From: Vesta saturnalis
Lineage: Eukaryota > Arthropoda > Insecta > Coleoptera > Lampyridae
DNA: 64,000 nucleotides
NCBI GenBank assembly: GCA_036346205.1
Contig: JARFJB010000524.1
Location: 2,907,501-2,971,500 of the forward strand
Direction: 5' to 3'
Position numbers and translations under genes: made by a program. The notes below the pieces were generated by a model. That model was not told where the DNA came from, ran no database searches, and saw nothing but the letters and a program-made list of their open reading frames with translations. This document shows, piece after piece, positions 34,699-45,300 of this stretch (position 1 is the first letter of the stretch; each line of letters starts with the position of its first letter).

Positions 34699-35069
34699 AT
34701 GTTAGTCAATATGTGGATGTGTTATAGTACAGAGCCTGAAGCTGTGAACTGTGTTAGTGCAGTGCAAAGACTAATATGTCAATTGCAATCATTAGAATTT
34801 GATGCTGAACATGAAAAAGTGTTTGGTATGGTAGGTTTAGTGATGACTATTTGGATAATTTAGTTAATAAGTATGGGGGAGGAATACGTCTTTGCGAGAA
34901 ATACTTGCAAACGCATGATGATGGTGTAATGTGCATTTGTTGTATGAATCGATTAATAGAAGAACTTAAAGAAATATCTTTGGAGCAGTTTTTACACGAA
35001 ATAGAACGGTATTTACCAAATTATGAGTCATTAGATGACGACTCGCCAAGTGAAGAAGGTGTGCATTAA
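34699..35069 (+). pseudogene. Polinton accessory ORF, frameshifted
   Basis: ATG at 34699 follows a TATATAATA at about 34690. The first frame runs to a TAG at about 34862. A second frame takes over near 34840 (DYLDNLVNKYGGGIRLCEKY) and ends at 35069 with an acidic tail. A one-base loss near 34835 would explain both. A Cys cluster (VMCICCMN) is the only notable feature. Function unknown. Confidence 0.4.
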
Positions 35070-35256
35070 TGAGTCCAAAAACGTAGTTCACTGTATAATA
35101 GCATGGGATATGGCACATAGACAGGCGCGAAAAGGTAAATGGGAACGATTAGCTAGAGATTCCGCCCGATTTAAAGAAAGAATAGAAAAGTGTGATACTT
35201 CAATCTCACCAATCCTCGAAAATCAGCACCGTCAGTGTGTTTGTCAAACGCTTTAG
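35035..35256 (+). CDS. small basic ORF of Polinton A
   Basis: A 73-codon frame with ATG at 35035 overlapping the previous gene by 35 bp. It could be its continuation after another frameshift. Contains IIAWDMAHRQARKGKWERL, an amphipathic basic helix. AATAAA-like signals lie just after 35285, closing the left plus-strand group. Confidence 0.35.
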   Translation: MTTRQVKKVCINESKNVVHCIIAWDMAHRQARKGKWERLARDSARFKERIEKCDTSISPILENQHRQCVCQTL

Positions 35257-35349
35257 TAGTATGTAGCGTTATATGTATATGTTAACATAAATAAAAAATT
35301 TAAAATAAAAAAAAATTATTCATTGCATAATAATAGTACATACAACATA

Positions 35350-36274
35350 TTATATGTCTTTATTGGAAATCCAGGAATTGTGAGAATTATCAAAACCCAG
35401 CCACTTAACGAGAGATTTATTCCCTTGACGTCGGATTACACGTTCAACTAGGTGAATGTCAGGATGTTTAACACTTTGAAGTTTCGGATTATAGAACCGG
35501 TCTTGAATCCCTTCGTCACTACTATCGCGTAAAGTGTAATTGAGTGATTGGGATTGCACGTTTTACTGTCGATATTTGACAGACTTCGTAACTCCAATGA
35601 GGTGTGTAACCCTTGGCGAATATGCTTCTATATTTGCTAATGCGCAAATAATCCCCCACTCGAAATTTATATATTTTAGTATGAAGAGCTTTATGACATT
35701 TTAAATGGTTCCAAATATCTGCAACATTATTTTCCGTTACATCCACCGGTTTGTATCCTATTGTTCTATGCTTTCTGGAATTATAATCGGTAACAATATG
35801 AGGTAATATTGCTAACCACTTGTAGGATCCTTACATACTGAATGTTTTCCACCTTATTGCTTTAAGAGTGCGATTTACATGTTCCACTATACTACTTTTC
35901 AAAGTGGAGTAACTACTATAGTGATTGATATAGAATTTTTTCATCACTTTTTTAAATTCTGCATTATAAAATTCTGTTCCCATATCAGTTTGTATATGTA
36001 TAGGCGTTCTTTGCAAACCAGACAGAAGTTTATCCATTACATCTGCGACTAGTTTACCATCCTTGCGTTTGATGTGGAACGTCCAGACATATTTAGAAAA
36101 AGCATTTATTACCACTAAAATGTGTCGAAATCCTTCATTCACTCGAGCATATGGGATCATTTCCAATAAATCGGCTTGAAATAGATCATTTAACCCTTTT
36201 AGTACAACACAACGCCGCGGAAAATTTCTCCCTACTGGTTTGTGCAGTTCTTTAACTGCATCAGCTTTACTCAT
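35350..36274 (-). pseudogene. retroviral-type integrase with C-terminal chromodomain
   Basis: The enzyme inserts the Polinton and makes the 6-bp target duplication. From the start at 36274: conserved N-terminal KELHKPVGRNFPRRC, then the catalytic core with DLFQADLLEM (first Asp), HIQTDMGTEF (second Asp) and the third acidic residue expected in the SSIVEHVNRTLK region (Glu). An in-frame TAA sits at 35831-35833. The same frame continues at 35522-35827 with a HRTIGYKPVDV segment and an SH3-like part (KFRVGDYLRISKYR). A frameshift near 35540 leads into the chromodomain (HPDIHLVERVI, LVKWLGF, SWISNKDI). The family-B relic at 27119 shares both ends. Confidence 0.85.
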
Positions 36275-36783
36275 TTTTCGCTTTGGATTTTAGTAGAATC
36301 TCTATGATGAATGATTGTTCTTTCGTAAATTTGACACCTTCTGGTAGTATAGGTTGAATCGCAGCTCCCTTACGAATAGTTCGATTAATTAAATACATCG
36401 GCGTCGTATACAGCAGATCATCCACTTGAAGATGAAGAATGTGAGGTGACCACATAAAATGCGTTATTGTACACTCTGTATAAGGAAACAAATATTTACC
36501 ATCTGTACCCAATGGAATATCTACTGTCTTCTTATGCAATAAATCTTGCAAGGTAAAATAAGTTTCTTAATATATATCACCTGGTTTCGTGCCATCACTG
36601 TGCGTGGCATTACTGTGATGCTGAGTAATATGTTTACCAAATTTGTCTATTGTCATTTGATGATGAAGGTGTCCGCCAAATTTATCTATTGGCATTACTG
36701 ATGGACATGCAGTACTATCTTTAGTGATAGTCGTTGTAACAATGAAATGAAATGAGTATAGTAATAGGTTTATAACAAGAGAT
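36267..36783 (-). pseudogene. membrane-anchored or fibre-like Polinton protein with IDKFG repeats
   Basis: The frame reads through from about 36783 to 36267 with one TAA near 36571. The N-terminus has a hydrophobic stretch (LVINLLLYSFHFIV) that could be a signal anchor, then two copies of a DKFG-x-H motif (PIDKFGGHLHHQ, TIDKFGKHITQ). The C-terminal part (ITHFMWSPHILHLQ...) overlaps the integrase start by 8 bp. No ATG is evident at the 5' end. It sits between the integrase and the GTPG gene, all on the same strand. Unknown function; a structural or attachment role is a guess. Confidence 0.45.
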
Positions 36784-36784
36784 G

Positions 36785-37833
36785 TTACTTTATTACTTTT
36801 GCGTTAGGTAATTCGTCAATTATATATATTATTTCGTTGTGATTGCTAGTGTTTCCTGCTGACATTGATCCTAATAATTCCCTTAACCAATCTACTAACT
36901 TATTCGGATTATTCCAAGGTACAAACTCAATAGATTTGTTATTGTAACGCAACAGTTGAATTCCACCTCCTCTTAGAAGTTGTTCGAGACCTGATGGCTG
37001 AACGTGCAAGTGATGAAGTAGCTGAACGTTTTCTAGGTTGAAGTAATGGTCTAATGATCTCAGTGTATTTCTTACTATTATTTCCTCTGATTTGGTCATC
37101 AGGGCTATAATTACGTCGGGCAGCATTTTTACGACGCAAAATGTCATTATATTGCTGTAGATCACGTTTGTTGAATCCCGTAGGCACTTTTTTAAACAGT
37201 AGTTCATATGATCCCGGTGTGCCCTCATAGTCCAAAGATGATCCATCAGGAAGAGCGATACGAAAATTTTCTCACATAAAGTGTAGTTCAGCATCGCCAA
37301 TAAAAAATTTCTCTACTTCCGGAACAAAATGTACACCATATGTTAAGTCATATTCGTCTTCGGTATCTGTAAATATACCTTCGACATAGTACTTCGCTAA
37401 TCCTTCATACTGATTAAGATACTTTTCAGGCGAGTTGTGATCCAGTAGCTAACAGTTCTGCTTCTAATTGTTGTAAAGTAGGAATTTCCACCTCGTCATC
37501 AGTGGTATCAGCAATCACAGTTTCCTGTACCGGTCGTGGTAGGGTGTCAGGAACAAGAGTACGTGGTGCCTTGCGTAATCTTACGGCTTTAATCGCATAA
37601 ATCTTATTTACCTGTGCAATGGGTTCAGCTTTTCCTACTTCTGGTGTACGGGGTTCAGCTTTGATGAGAGAACCATCTTGTTTAGTAATCAATTGTGTTA
37701 ATGGTTATGTGATTGGTTTAAAGTGTGCTTCCATTGCACGTTCTGTAAGTGCAGTGTCTTCTTTCAAATTAGCATATTTTTGACGCACACTCTTGCGAGC
37801 ACGTAAAATGTCTTGTACTAAGCTCTCCTCCAT
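36785..37833 (-). pseudogene. conserved Polinton protein with YEGTPGSYELL motif
   Basis: ATG at 37833, ending at TAA 36785, about 349 codons with breaks. The N-terminal part is helical (MEESLVQDILRARKSVRQ), then an in-frame TAA near 37708. A Pro/Lys-rich stretch (37426-37692) and a FVPEVEKFFIGDAEL region follow, with a TGA at about 37274. The segment YEGTPGSYELLFKKVP with NDILRRKNAARRNYS lies at about 37090-37235. The last part (36785-37080) holds LRYNNKSIEFVPWNNPNKLV and a polar tail. This layout is, to my recollection, a conserved uncharacterised gene of arthropod Polintons lying next to the ATPase. Adjacent same-strand genes suggest co-expression. Confidence 0.6.
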
Positions 37834-37866
37834 TACGGCTGCATCGATACAGTACTACTGCAATAT

Positions 37867-38445
37867 TTACAATGAAATGATGCAGTCAAATCTTTTACGG
37901 TAACGACCTGCATTAACGTCACTTTCTTTATCCATCACAAGAAATCCGAATTTATCACGCCAGCAACACAAACACACGTTTTTAAATCTATCTAATGACA
38001 TATCGACATTAACGTGATCATCATACACATGCTTAAGATTAGTGTTATCTCGTTGAAAAAGTATAAGTAAATTTGCATTATCACGTATAAGCTGTTTTGT
38101 AATTGAAGAATAAGTTTGACGCAGATAGAAACAATCATTATTTCGATGTCTGCCAAAACAGAAATGATCTCTTTTTTCATATTTCTTATGACACGCTACG
38201 TCATCAAAAATCATTATTGAATTTTTACGGGAATCACCAGGGGGTATAAGATCACTATTTGCTCTGTGCTCAAAATACCCGACTTCTTTTATGGGTTCCA
38301 TTAAATTTCGCAGGTATTGGTATTTCGGTTGGTACAATGATTTGCAGTATGCATAGATGTTTTCGAATCGTAAACCATTTGGATGTTCTAATAAGGTAAT
38401 CATAACATTTGTTTTTCCGCAACCGGACGGAAAAATCCCTGGGGG
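37867..38445 (-). pseudogene. A32/FtsK-like DNA packaging ATPase
   Basis: Packages genome DNA into capsids. The Walker A loop SGCGKTNVMITLLEHP is at about 38380-38425, Walker B SIMIFDDVAC at about 38190-38220, and FYLRQTYSSITKQLI downstream carries the Gln/Thr sensor region. The C-terminus ends CCWRDKFGFLVMDKESD... at 37867. The part upstream of Walker A is lost in a frame break at a run of ten G (38442-38451), a site prone to slippage or sequencing error. It matches the family-B ATPase at 25695-26279. The gene is divergent from the pX-like gene. Confidence 0.85.
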
Positions 38446-38453
38446 GGGGGTGT

Positions 38454-38741
38454 AAACGCGGCATAAGCCTCGTTAATACCCCAGGTATTAACGAATTAGG
38501 CGAAGCGTGTAAAGAACACGGTATTAAATACTCTCAGTCCAACGATATAAGGCAGCGCCACATAGCCGATAAGACTTTGCAACAAAAACCTTGGAATAGA
38601 TTTAGTTCCACAAACACCTCCTTTGGAGAGAGGGCTGCAGCCTTAACCATAGCCGGTATAATGAAAGGAAAACGAACAATGGGAATGGGAAGCAAACCAC
38701 GGGCAGGAAGAAGGAGAGTGGGCATGGGAAACATATTGTGA
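38454..38741 (+). pseudogene. minor virion protein, basic C-terminus (pX-like)
   Basis: The frame encodes NELGEACKEHGIKY, RHIADKTLQQKPW, ERAAALTIAGIMKGKRTMG and a Gly/Arg-rich basic end. The HIADK...L and GERAAAL...A...KGK...GMG pattern is what I associate with the small virion protein preceding the pVI-like gene in arthropod Polintons. The basic tail suggests DNA binding. The start is unclear because the frame runs back into the G run at 38442. It is followed by a frame change near 38740. Confidence 0.45.
38472..38492. promoter_or_regulatory. 21-bp palindrome at divergent gene junction
   Basis: GTTAATACC-CCA-GGTATTAAC is a perfect 9-bp inverted repeat with a 3-bp centre. It lies between the start of the ATPase (minus) and the capsid gene group (plus), a natural place for a shared operator or promoter element. 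It also overlaps an open plus-strand frame. Confidence 0.4.
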
Positions 38742-38744
38742 TGA

Positions 38745-39130
38745 AGAAATCGTGCTTCTAGAAACAGAGCAATTTCTTTTATCAAAGCAATTCTTTTAGC
38801 GAGAATTTGTGTTGGTGGTAAACTTCGATCATCGTTAAAAGCCAAATGCAACAAGCCTTAAGCGTTCTGAAACAAAACAAAATTATGATGCTCAAGAACA
38901 GAATATTACCAATACCAAAACGTGGGGGATTTATAGCTCTTATTCCCCTCTTTAGGAGCTTTAGGTTCTTTAGATGGAGGTGCTGCTGCAGTGGTGAAGG
39001 CAGTTACTGATGCAAAATCCGCGACAGACACGTTAGAAGAAACCTAACGACACAATCAAGCAATGGAAGCAGCAGCCTTAGGAAAGGGCTTATATGTAAA
39101 ACCAAACCATATGAACCAGGTTTAGGCTTA
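38745..39130 (+). pseudogene. pVI-like minor capsid / membrane-active protein, broken
   Basis: Three frames are needed. The first part, SFIKAILLARICVGGKLR, is amphipathic. ILPIPKRGGFIALIPL begins at about 38917. After a shift near 38957 comes LGALGSLDGGAAAVVKAV, then an in-frame TAA after LEET (39035), then AMEAAALGKGLYVKP. The Gly/Ala/Leu hydrophobic segment followed by a charged helix and GKGLY is the layout of adenovirus pVI-like entry proteins in Polintons. The next gene, the protease, would be expected to process such a protein. Confidence 0.6.
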
Positions 39131-39152
39131 TATTTCCAAAAGTATGCAAAAA

Positions 39153-39531
39153 AATCCCACTGAAGCTACCACACCACACCTTAAGTAATATTAAGCTATC
39201 AAAATTTGTTGACCAATTAAAGATCCCCTACTTTAGAGGAATATATATGCGAGGTAATTTACCTACACGGATCCATACAAATGAATGTGGTATCGTGAAT
39301 CGTGATCAAGATAACACGGAAACACACTGGACACCTTACATCAAGCGTAATAGACATATTACATATTTTGATAGCATAGGGCATATTAAACTACCCTTTG
39401 AATTACTTTACTATTTTAAAAGTGATGGTAGCAAAAACATAATTGATTATAACTTTACCAAGGTGCAACACTTAAACACATACAACTGTGGTCATTTGGT
39501 CTTGCGATTTTTATATGACTGTTTGTTCTGA
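39153..39531 (+). CDS. adenain-like cysteine protease (PRO)
   Basis: Cleaves virion precursors. The conserved region starts upstream of the first ATG (39247), at about 39153, with LSKFVDQLKIPYFRGIY. Catalytic His is in TETHWTPY (CAC 39324-39326), the acidic partner in TYFDSIG, and the catalytic Cys in NTYNCGHLVLRF (TGT 39487-39489). The length, about 125 residues, is near that of Polinton proteases and there is no break within the domain. It is one of the few genes in this element whose core is intact. It follows the pVI-like gene and precedes the penton-like gene, the usual order. Confidence 0.85.
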
Positions 39532-39557
39532 TTGATAGTAGTAGTTACGTGATCGTA

Positions 39558-40204
39558 ATGTCGTACACATTTACATTTACCGATAAGAGCTCTATCTTGC
39601 AAGCTACATTTAATCCACCGGTTTTTCTTGATAATGGGGCGGAATATGTAATGGGGCTGACTAGTTTTGAATCTGTCAACACTATACAAAACGTTACTTC
39701 AAAGAATAGCAAACCTGTATTTGGAAAAGAGAGAATTACAATACCACCTGTATCATACGAAATTACGGATTTTAATAAATATATTAACGAGACTGAAGGA
39801 ATCAAGACTTTACGAGCGAATAATAATATTATGAAAACAAATACAAGACTGTTTACCAGGGTAAAAAAATGCATAACTCTTATAATCCCATAAGCATTAT
39901 CAAAATTAACTCAATAATTATCAAGTGTAATATAACATGTGGCAGTTTTAAAAATGGTGAGTCATCACACATAATTCATCAATTCTTTCCCAGTGTACCA
40001 GCTGGATATAAAATAATTGAATCACCTCAACATGCCATCTATTTACCTATCAATACATCTACCACTTCAACGATAACACTTAAAATAGTAGACCAAGACG
40101 GAGATCTCATCAATTTTAACGGGGAAGTCATAACGATAGGACTACATTTAAAGAAAATATGGGGACGCGGTATAATACATGTGCATGTAACCAGAGCAAG
40201 GTGA
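39558..40204 (+). pseudogene. penton-like minor capsid protein (single jelly roll)
   Basis: ATG 39558. First frame to 39893 (SYTFTFTDKSSILQATFNPP, EYVMGLTSFESVNTI, ITIPPVSYEITDFNKYI); second frame 39869-40204 (INSIIIKCNITCGSF, SHIIHQFFPSVPAGYKII, TITLKIVDQDGDLINFNGE). Both halves are beta-rich with the conserved order of Polinton minor capsid proteins that occupy vertices. The frame switch occurs near the run of seven A at about 39863. About 215 residues in total, normal for the family. Confidence 0.75.
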
Positions 40205-40265
40205 ACTATAAGAGATCGAGGCGTGTAAACGCATTCTTGGAAAGTCTCGGTTTTACTGTAATACA

Positions 40266-41462
40266 ATGAGTATATTAAACGTTAACGAAAAAAATTGTCG
40301 TTGATAATGCGATAGTAAATTCCGAACTCCACACCCATCAGCCATATACTACGAGCTTTGGAAACAATGACGAAATCAGAATACCCATTCAAGAAGACAT
40401 GTGCACTTTACCATCAGAAAGCTATGTCTACATAGAGGGAAGATTGTTGAAGCAGGATGACAATGTGTCTAACACCGCGCAGTTGATTAATAATGGTATC
40501 GCATTCTTATTCAGTGAAATTCGATATGAAATAAATGGAATAGTGGTAGATTCCGTAACTAAAGTATTAACAACTCGATAATGAAAGGATTGGTATCATT
40601 GATGTCTAATCATCTCGCTCGTTATGAAACTGCGGGTTGGTTTTCTACCTCAAACAGCACACTAACAAATGCACAAGGCTACTTTAACGTTTGTATACAT
40701 TTGCGACTGCTACTCGGCTTTGCTGAATACTACAACAAGGTGATTTTGAACATTAGACAAGAATTGGTTTTAATTCGCAGTAATACTGATAACGACGCAA
40801 TAATTACAACTGCTAAGGAAGCATTAAAAGTTAACATAGATAAAATATATTGGAAAGTTCCGCATATCATTCCAGCATTAGCGGAGGAATTGGCGTTAAC
40901 CAAGTACATTGATAAAAATGTAAATACTCCAGTAGAATTTGGAATTTGGGAAACTAACACATATCCCGCCGTTCCAGCAACAGATAAGCACACATGGGCA
41001 ATCAAAACATCTAGTACAGAAACACATAGATACATTATTATAGGATTTCAAACTAGGCGAGAGAATAATGTTCTTCAAAATATGAGCAGATTCGATAAAT
41101 GTGCACTAAATAATATTCGGGTCTTTTTTAACACGGACCGTTACCCGTATGACAATTTAAACGTTAATTATCATAACAATTGCTTTGTTATGTTGTATGA
41201 AATGTTCGCTAAATTCCAAATGTCATATTGTCAAAGAGATGGTCAACCATTACTCACGCCTAGGCAATTTACGACAGCTGCACCATTGATAGTGGTAGAT
41301 TGCTCAAATCAAAAAGAGACACTACACTCTAAAGCTCTAGTTCTTCGTGTAGAATTCGAAACATCAGCCAACATACCCGTCAATACGACCGCATACTGTG
41401 TTATACTCCAGGACCGTTTAGTTACGTACAACGCGTTAACCAAGGCAGTACGACAATTGTAA
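40266..41462 (+). pseudogene. major capsid protein (double jelly roll)
   Basis: ATG 40266, frame broken in the A run at about 40288 and again near 40579, then open from 40581 to 41462. Landmarks: TLPSESYVYIEGRLLKQ, AFLFSEIRYEINGIVVDS, LHTHQPYT near the start, YWKVPHIIPALAEELA, THRYIIIGFQTRREN, RFDKCALNNIRVFFN and TAYCVILQDRLVTYNA at the end. These correspond along their length to the Polinton major capsid protein, which forms the trimeric capsomer. About 398 residues. Two breaks in a capsid gene argue that the copy makes no virions. Confidence 0.85.
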
Positions 41463-41475
41463 TACGATTCCCATC

Positions 41476-41907
41476 ATGGTTGATGTAGAAGGGTTTAAAG
41501 TTTCAAATGCTTTTATACCGAAAGCACTCGCAATTTTTAATAGAAAACAAATTGCTTACTTACTTAAATCACCGTACCCGTGGCATATGTTAGATGCAGA
41601 CAGTAGCCGTTCAGCTACTTGGTTAATGCATAACCAGCACTGTTTAAAATGGGAAGAGTGGCATACACAGCCACATCACTATCGAATAATTCTCAACCGA
41701 TTGATTCAACCAACAGATTCTGTCTACGTCAAAGGTAGAGAGAAAGAAGATTACATCAGAAACCGTTTGTCCCAGTTCGTTGTTGAACTTGGTGAACATC
41801 CCGATCTTCCTGCTTTGCAAACAGTTTGTTTCTATCATTGTCAATTATCATGCAACTGCGCTCTGGCTAATGTATACTACCTGTATGATACATGTGTAAT
41901 GCAATAA
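41476..41907 (+). CDS. conserved small Polinton protein, DEDD-nuclease-like features
   Basis: An intact 143-codon frame starting ATG 14 bp after the capsid stop. N-terminal MVDVEGFKV, then SPYPWHMLDADSSR, a Trp-rich middle, SVYVKGREKEDYIR and a C-terminal CNCALANVYYLYD. A homologue lies at 54601-55041. The N-terminal Asp-x-Glu and the distal C-A-L-x-x-V motif recall the first and last motifs of DEDD 3'-5' exonucleases. That is my inference; the family is otherwise uncharacterised to my knowledge. Tight spacing to the capsid gene suggests the same transcript. AATAAA follows at 41927. Confidence 0.7.
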   Translation: MVDVEGFKVSNAFIPKALAIFNRKQIAYLLKSPYPWHMLDADSSRSATWLMHNQHCLKWEEWHTQPHHYRIILNRLIQPTDSVYVKGREKEDYIRNRLSQFVVELGEHPDLPALQTVCFYHCQLSCNCALANVYYLYDTCVMQ

Positions 41908-42348
41908 ACTCTGTACGCTTTTTTAAATAAAAAATTGTAAATGTTTTTTATGTTTATTTCTTTATATCACACAACTTTTGTACATTCTGTATATATTCTC
42001 TCGATAAGGAATTGCTACATAATAAGAATGTATATTCCACAAAGAACGGTATTGCAGTGACTACTCAAACTGAGATGCTGCCTTGGTTTGCAGATTACCG
42101 TTAACTAATATTAATACTAGTTTCCTTATGGATATAATATATCTAAAGCTACCAAGTGTCAGTACCCAAACTATCGTATACTTTCTGGATCATACAAATT
42201 CATTTCCCTAGCAACCTCCAGTAAACCGCTCAGCGGATCGACGTTTTCCAATTAGGAAATTCTCCAATGCCCCCACGCCAATGTTGAACATGTATCACGT
42301 AATCGACACCGTTTGCCATCCTGGGACCTAAAGGCAATTTTGTTTAAC

Positions 42349-42351
<3 letters not shown>

Positions 42352-42393
<42 letters not shown>
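42352..42393. repeat. TA microsatellite
   Basis: TA run between the convergent 3' ends of the small plus-strand gene and polymerase B. Confidence 0.95.
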
Positions 42394-42394
<1 letters not shown>

Positions 42395-42395
<1 letters not shown>

Positions 42396-45300
42396 AATGT
42401 TAAACTAGTCTACCTCCGGCAACACCTTTTGAATAACAACTTTCTTAACTCCTTTAGCTATCTTAACGACTTCGTTGTCAGCAAGCTTTAAACAGTATGA
42501 TTATGATCCACCACCATAAAAATATTCGATCGCTTTCCCTGCATACTCATCTTTCATTCTTCCAACGACGGATGTATTTGTTGTAATACCATGCAGACCG
42601 TTTTGAGAGTTGGATGTATCATATTCATCAACATTATTCCGCATATGGGCATACACATCATCAGTTGTTATCTCAACAATTAAAGAATCTGTGTTTGTAT
42701 AGAGCAACGTTACATTATTACCGTAATGACTGCGCAAGATATCGTAAAAAAACGATACATTATAATTTTCGAAAGATCCAAAATACTAAATCCGACATAT
42801 AAGGGTTTGTCATACGTAACGACCTGTTTCGACAATTCCACCGCAAATACGTTGTTCGTGAATTAAACAAAATGGTTAAAATGCGTTAATAACTTGATAA
42901 CTCTTCTTTTGCCGACATTCTCCATTGTTTTACCAAATACACCATTGTTCATGCATTTAAAGAAATCCTTTTCGAATTTGTTCTTTGCTTGATTCCGGAG
43001 AGCTGTGTCAATATCTGTGTAGGGTACTAGCCATGGACTTTGACGAAAGCGTAAAACCCTATGAATATGAGTAACAATTAAACCATATCTATACATTGTT
43101 TTAAATATCGGTAATGTATAACATAGTTGGTCTTATCGCACAGGTTCGGAATTAACTTCTCCTCCTTGGAAGTTGGTGCACAGATCATTTCAGGGCAAAA
43201 AGGGTACTCTTTGTGTTCATCATGCAGCTGGTGTGGATAGTGTATATCTACCTCTAGTACATACCCAACATTGTCTTTATCAGTAAGGTTCAGTGCATCA
43301 ATTTTTTTTTATTTCCTCTTGCGTTAACCACATAAATCCATAGTGTGGAAGGTATTACCGCATACTCTATCCGTATAAGTTCGTGGCGTCAAAATATTGT
43401 AAAAAAACTTTAGGACGATTAGGATCATAATTTGGAGCAAACTCGTTGTTAGCAATGCTTCTCCGCTTGATACAAGTACTTACTCCCCCACGAATACCTT
43501 TCTTGAAAAAGTGGTATATATCCATATCAGTTTATAATTCTAACTCTACTTTAGTACATTTCAACATAGTATCCCACGTTAATCCAGGTAGAGTAACATA
43601 CTGTGCCGGTTCTTATCCATACACGCCAGACAGAGCCGCCTAACGTTTTCGAACACGTCATCCAACAGCAACACGTCTGATTTTAAATATACATTAGCAT
43701 AGTCACCGAGTGTATTACACTTAAAGTGATCCCATACCTGTAGGGCGCGACAATAGTGGTTATTTTATCATAGAATTTGTCATAGGATGGTACCGTGACA
43801 TCATCCAATTTACTAAAACTGTCTACGTACGCATAGGGGAGACTACCTTTCTTTCGAACTAAGGTGAAGTTATTATCATCACTGAAGTATTTCTTTACCT
43901 CTATGCATTGCTCGTCTGACAAATTTTGAGACAGCGTATCTAACGATGCGGCCATAAACCTACAACTATCGACGAATCGCAAATTTATAATTTTTTTTTC
44001 CGCAGACCGCGACTGTTTACAAATTCATCTACAAATACATGCTTACTGAACGTTATATATTTTTTACTATTAACAGGAAGTACGTTAATTTGTTCAGTTT
44101 CAGTCGCTAACTGTTTGATAAACAGGTGAACATCATAACCACTTATAGAAAAAAACTGGAATAAATTTGGTGACATAGTTTAAATTGCAATTTGAATGTG
44201 CCGCACCACGATATATACCAGTGACATGCCAATGATCTCGTACTTTTGGATTTGTAAGATCGCCCATAAAAATCTTGTCGCATATGTAACAATTTCGACT
44301 TTGTTCATATCACCTGTTGTTCTTCAGTTAGTGGTAACATTGGAACAATAGTGTTGAAATGTTCATTATATATCCGTTTTACATCACTTTCTATTCATCG
44401 TATAAATATCTCCGTCGCATTAACCTCCATATACAGTTCTAATTTGAACCACAAATCGTTTACACCACCCTTAATATAATAATTGAAAGAATATGGCTCA
44501 TGTTTACACGTCTTTATCGTAAACGGTTGTTCAGGATCGGGTTCAGTGGTATCTACCGGTACTAATAGCGCTTCAAAGACTACATATATTACGAATGGCG
44601 GAAACATGCTTTTGATAGTTCCGAAACGCAAGTATATTTTCCGCATAGAACTCCACAGTTCTGTCTTTTTTTTGTTTTACGTCAGGTAATTTTATGTACA
44701 CAAAGTTGCAGTCCTGTGAGAGGTGACGGGTTAATTGCTCCTGTGTTCTAAAATAATAAAGACATGAATCGCAAAAATATATCGCCCCATTCCGCTGGGT
44801 TGTTTGGTTGTTAAGTAAACGAGAAAAATTTTTGATCCCTACATAGTGCTGATTATCCGTTTGGTTACTGACTAATAGTAGTAAATTGACATGAACTGAC
44901 TGTTTGGCTTTAGTATAGTAGAAGTTCTGTCTTTTTTTTGTTTTACGTCAGATAATTTTGCGTACACAAAGTTACAGTCCTGTGAGATGTGACGGGTTAA
45001 TTGCTCCTGTGTTCTGAAATAATAAAGACATGAATCGCAAAAATATATCGCCCCATTCCGCCGGGTTATTTGGTTGCTAAGTATACGAGAAAAATTTTTG
45101 ATCCCTACATAATGCTGATTATCCGTTTGGTTACTGACTAATAGTAGTAGTAGTAGTAGCTGACCATCCCGATGAGTATCGTCCAGGCCATAAACATTGA
45201 TGGAAACGTTATTGTTCGATTCAAACGTTGCAATGTTAGTCAACTTAACAGGAAATTCTACACCACTGCAGGTGAATAACGTTCTGAAATCAGGGTAAGA

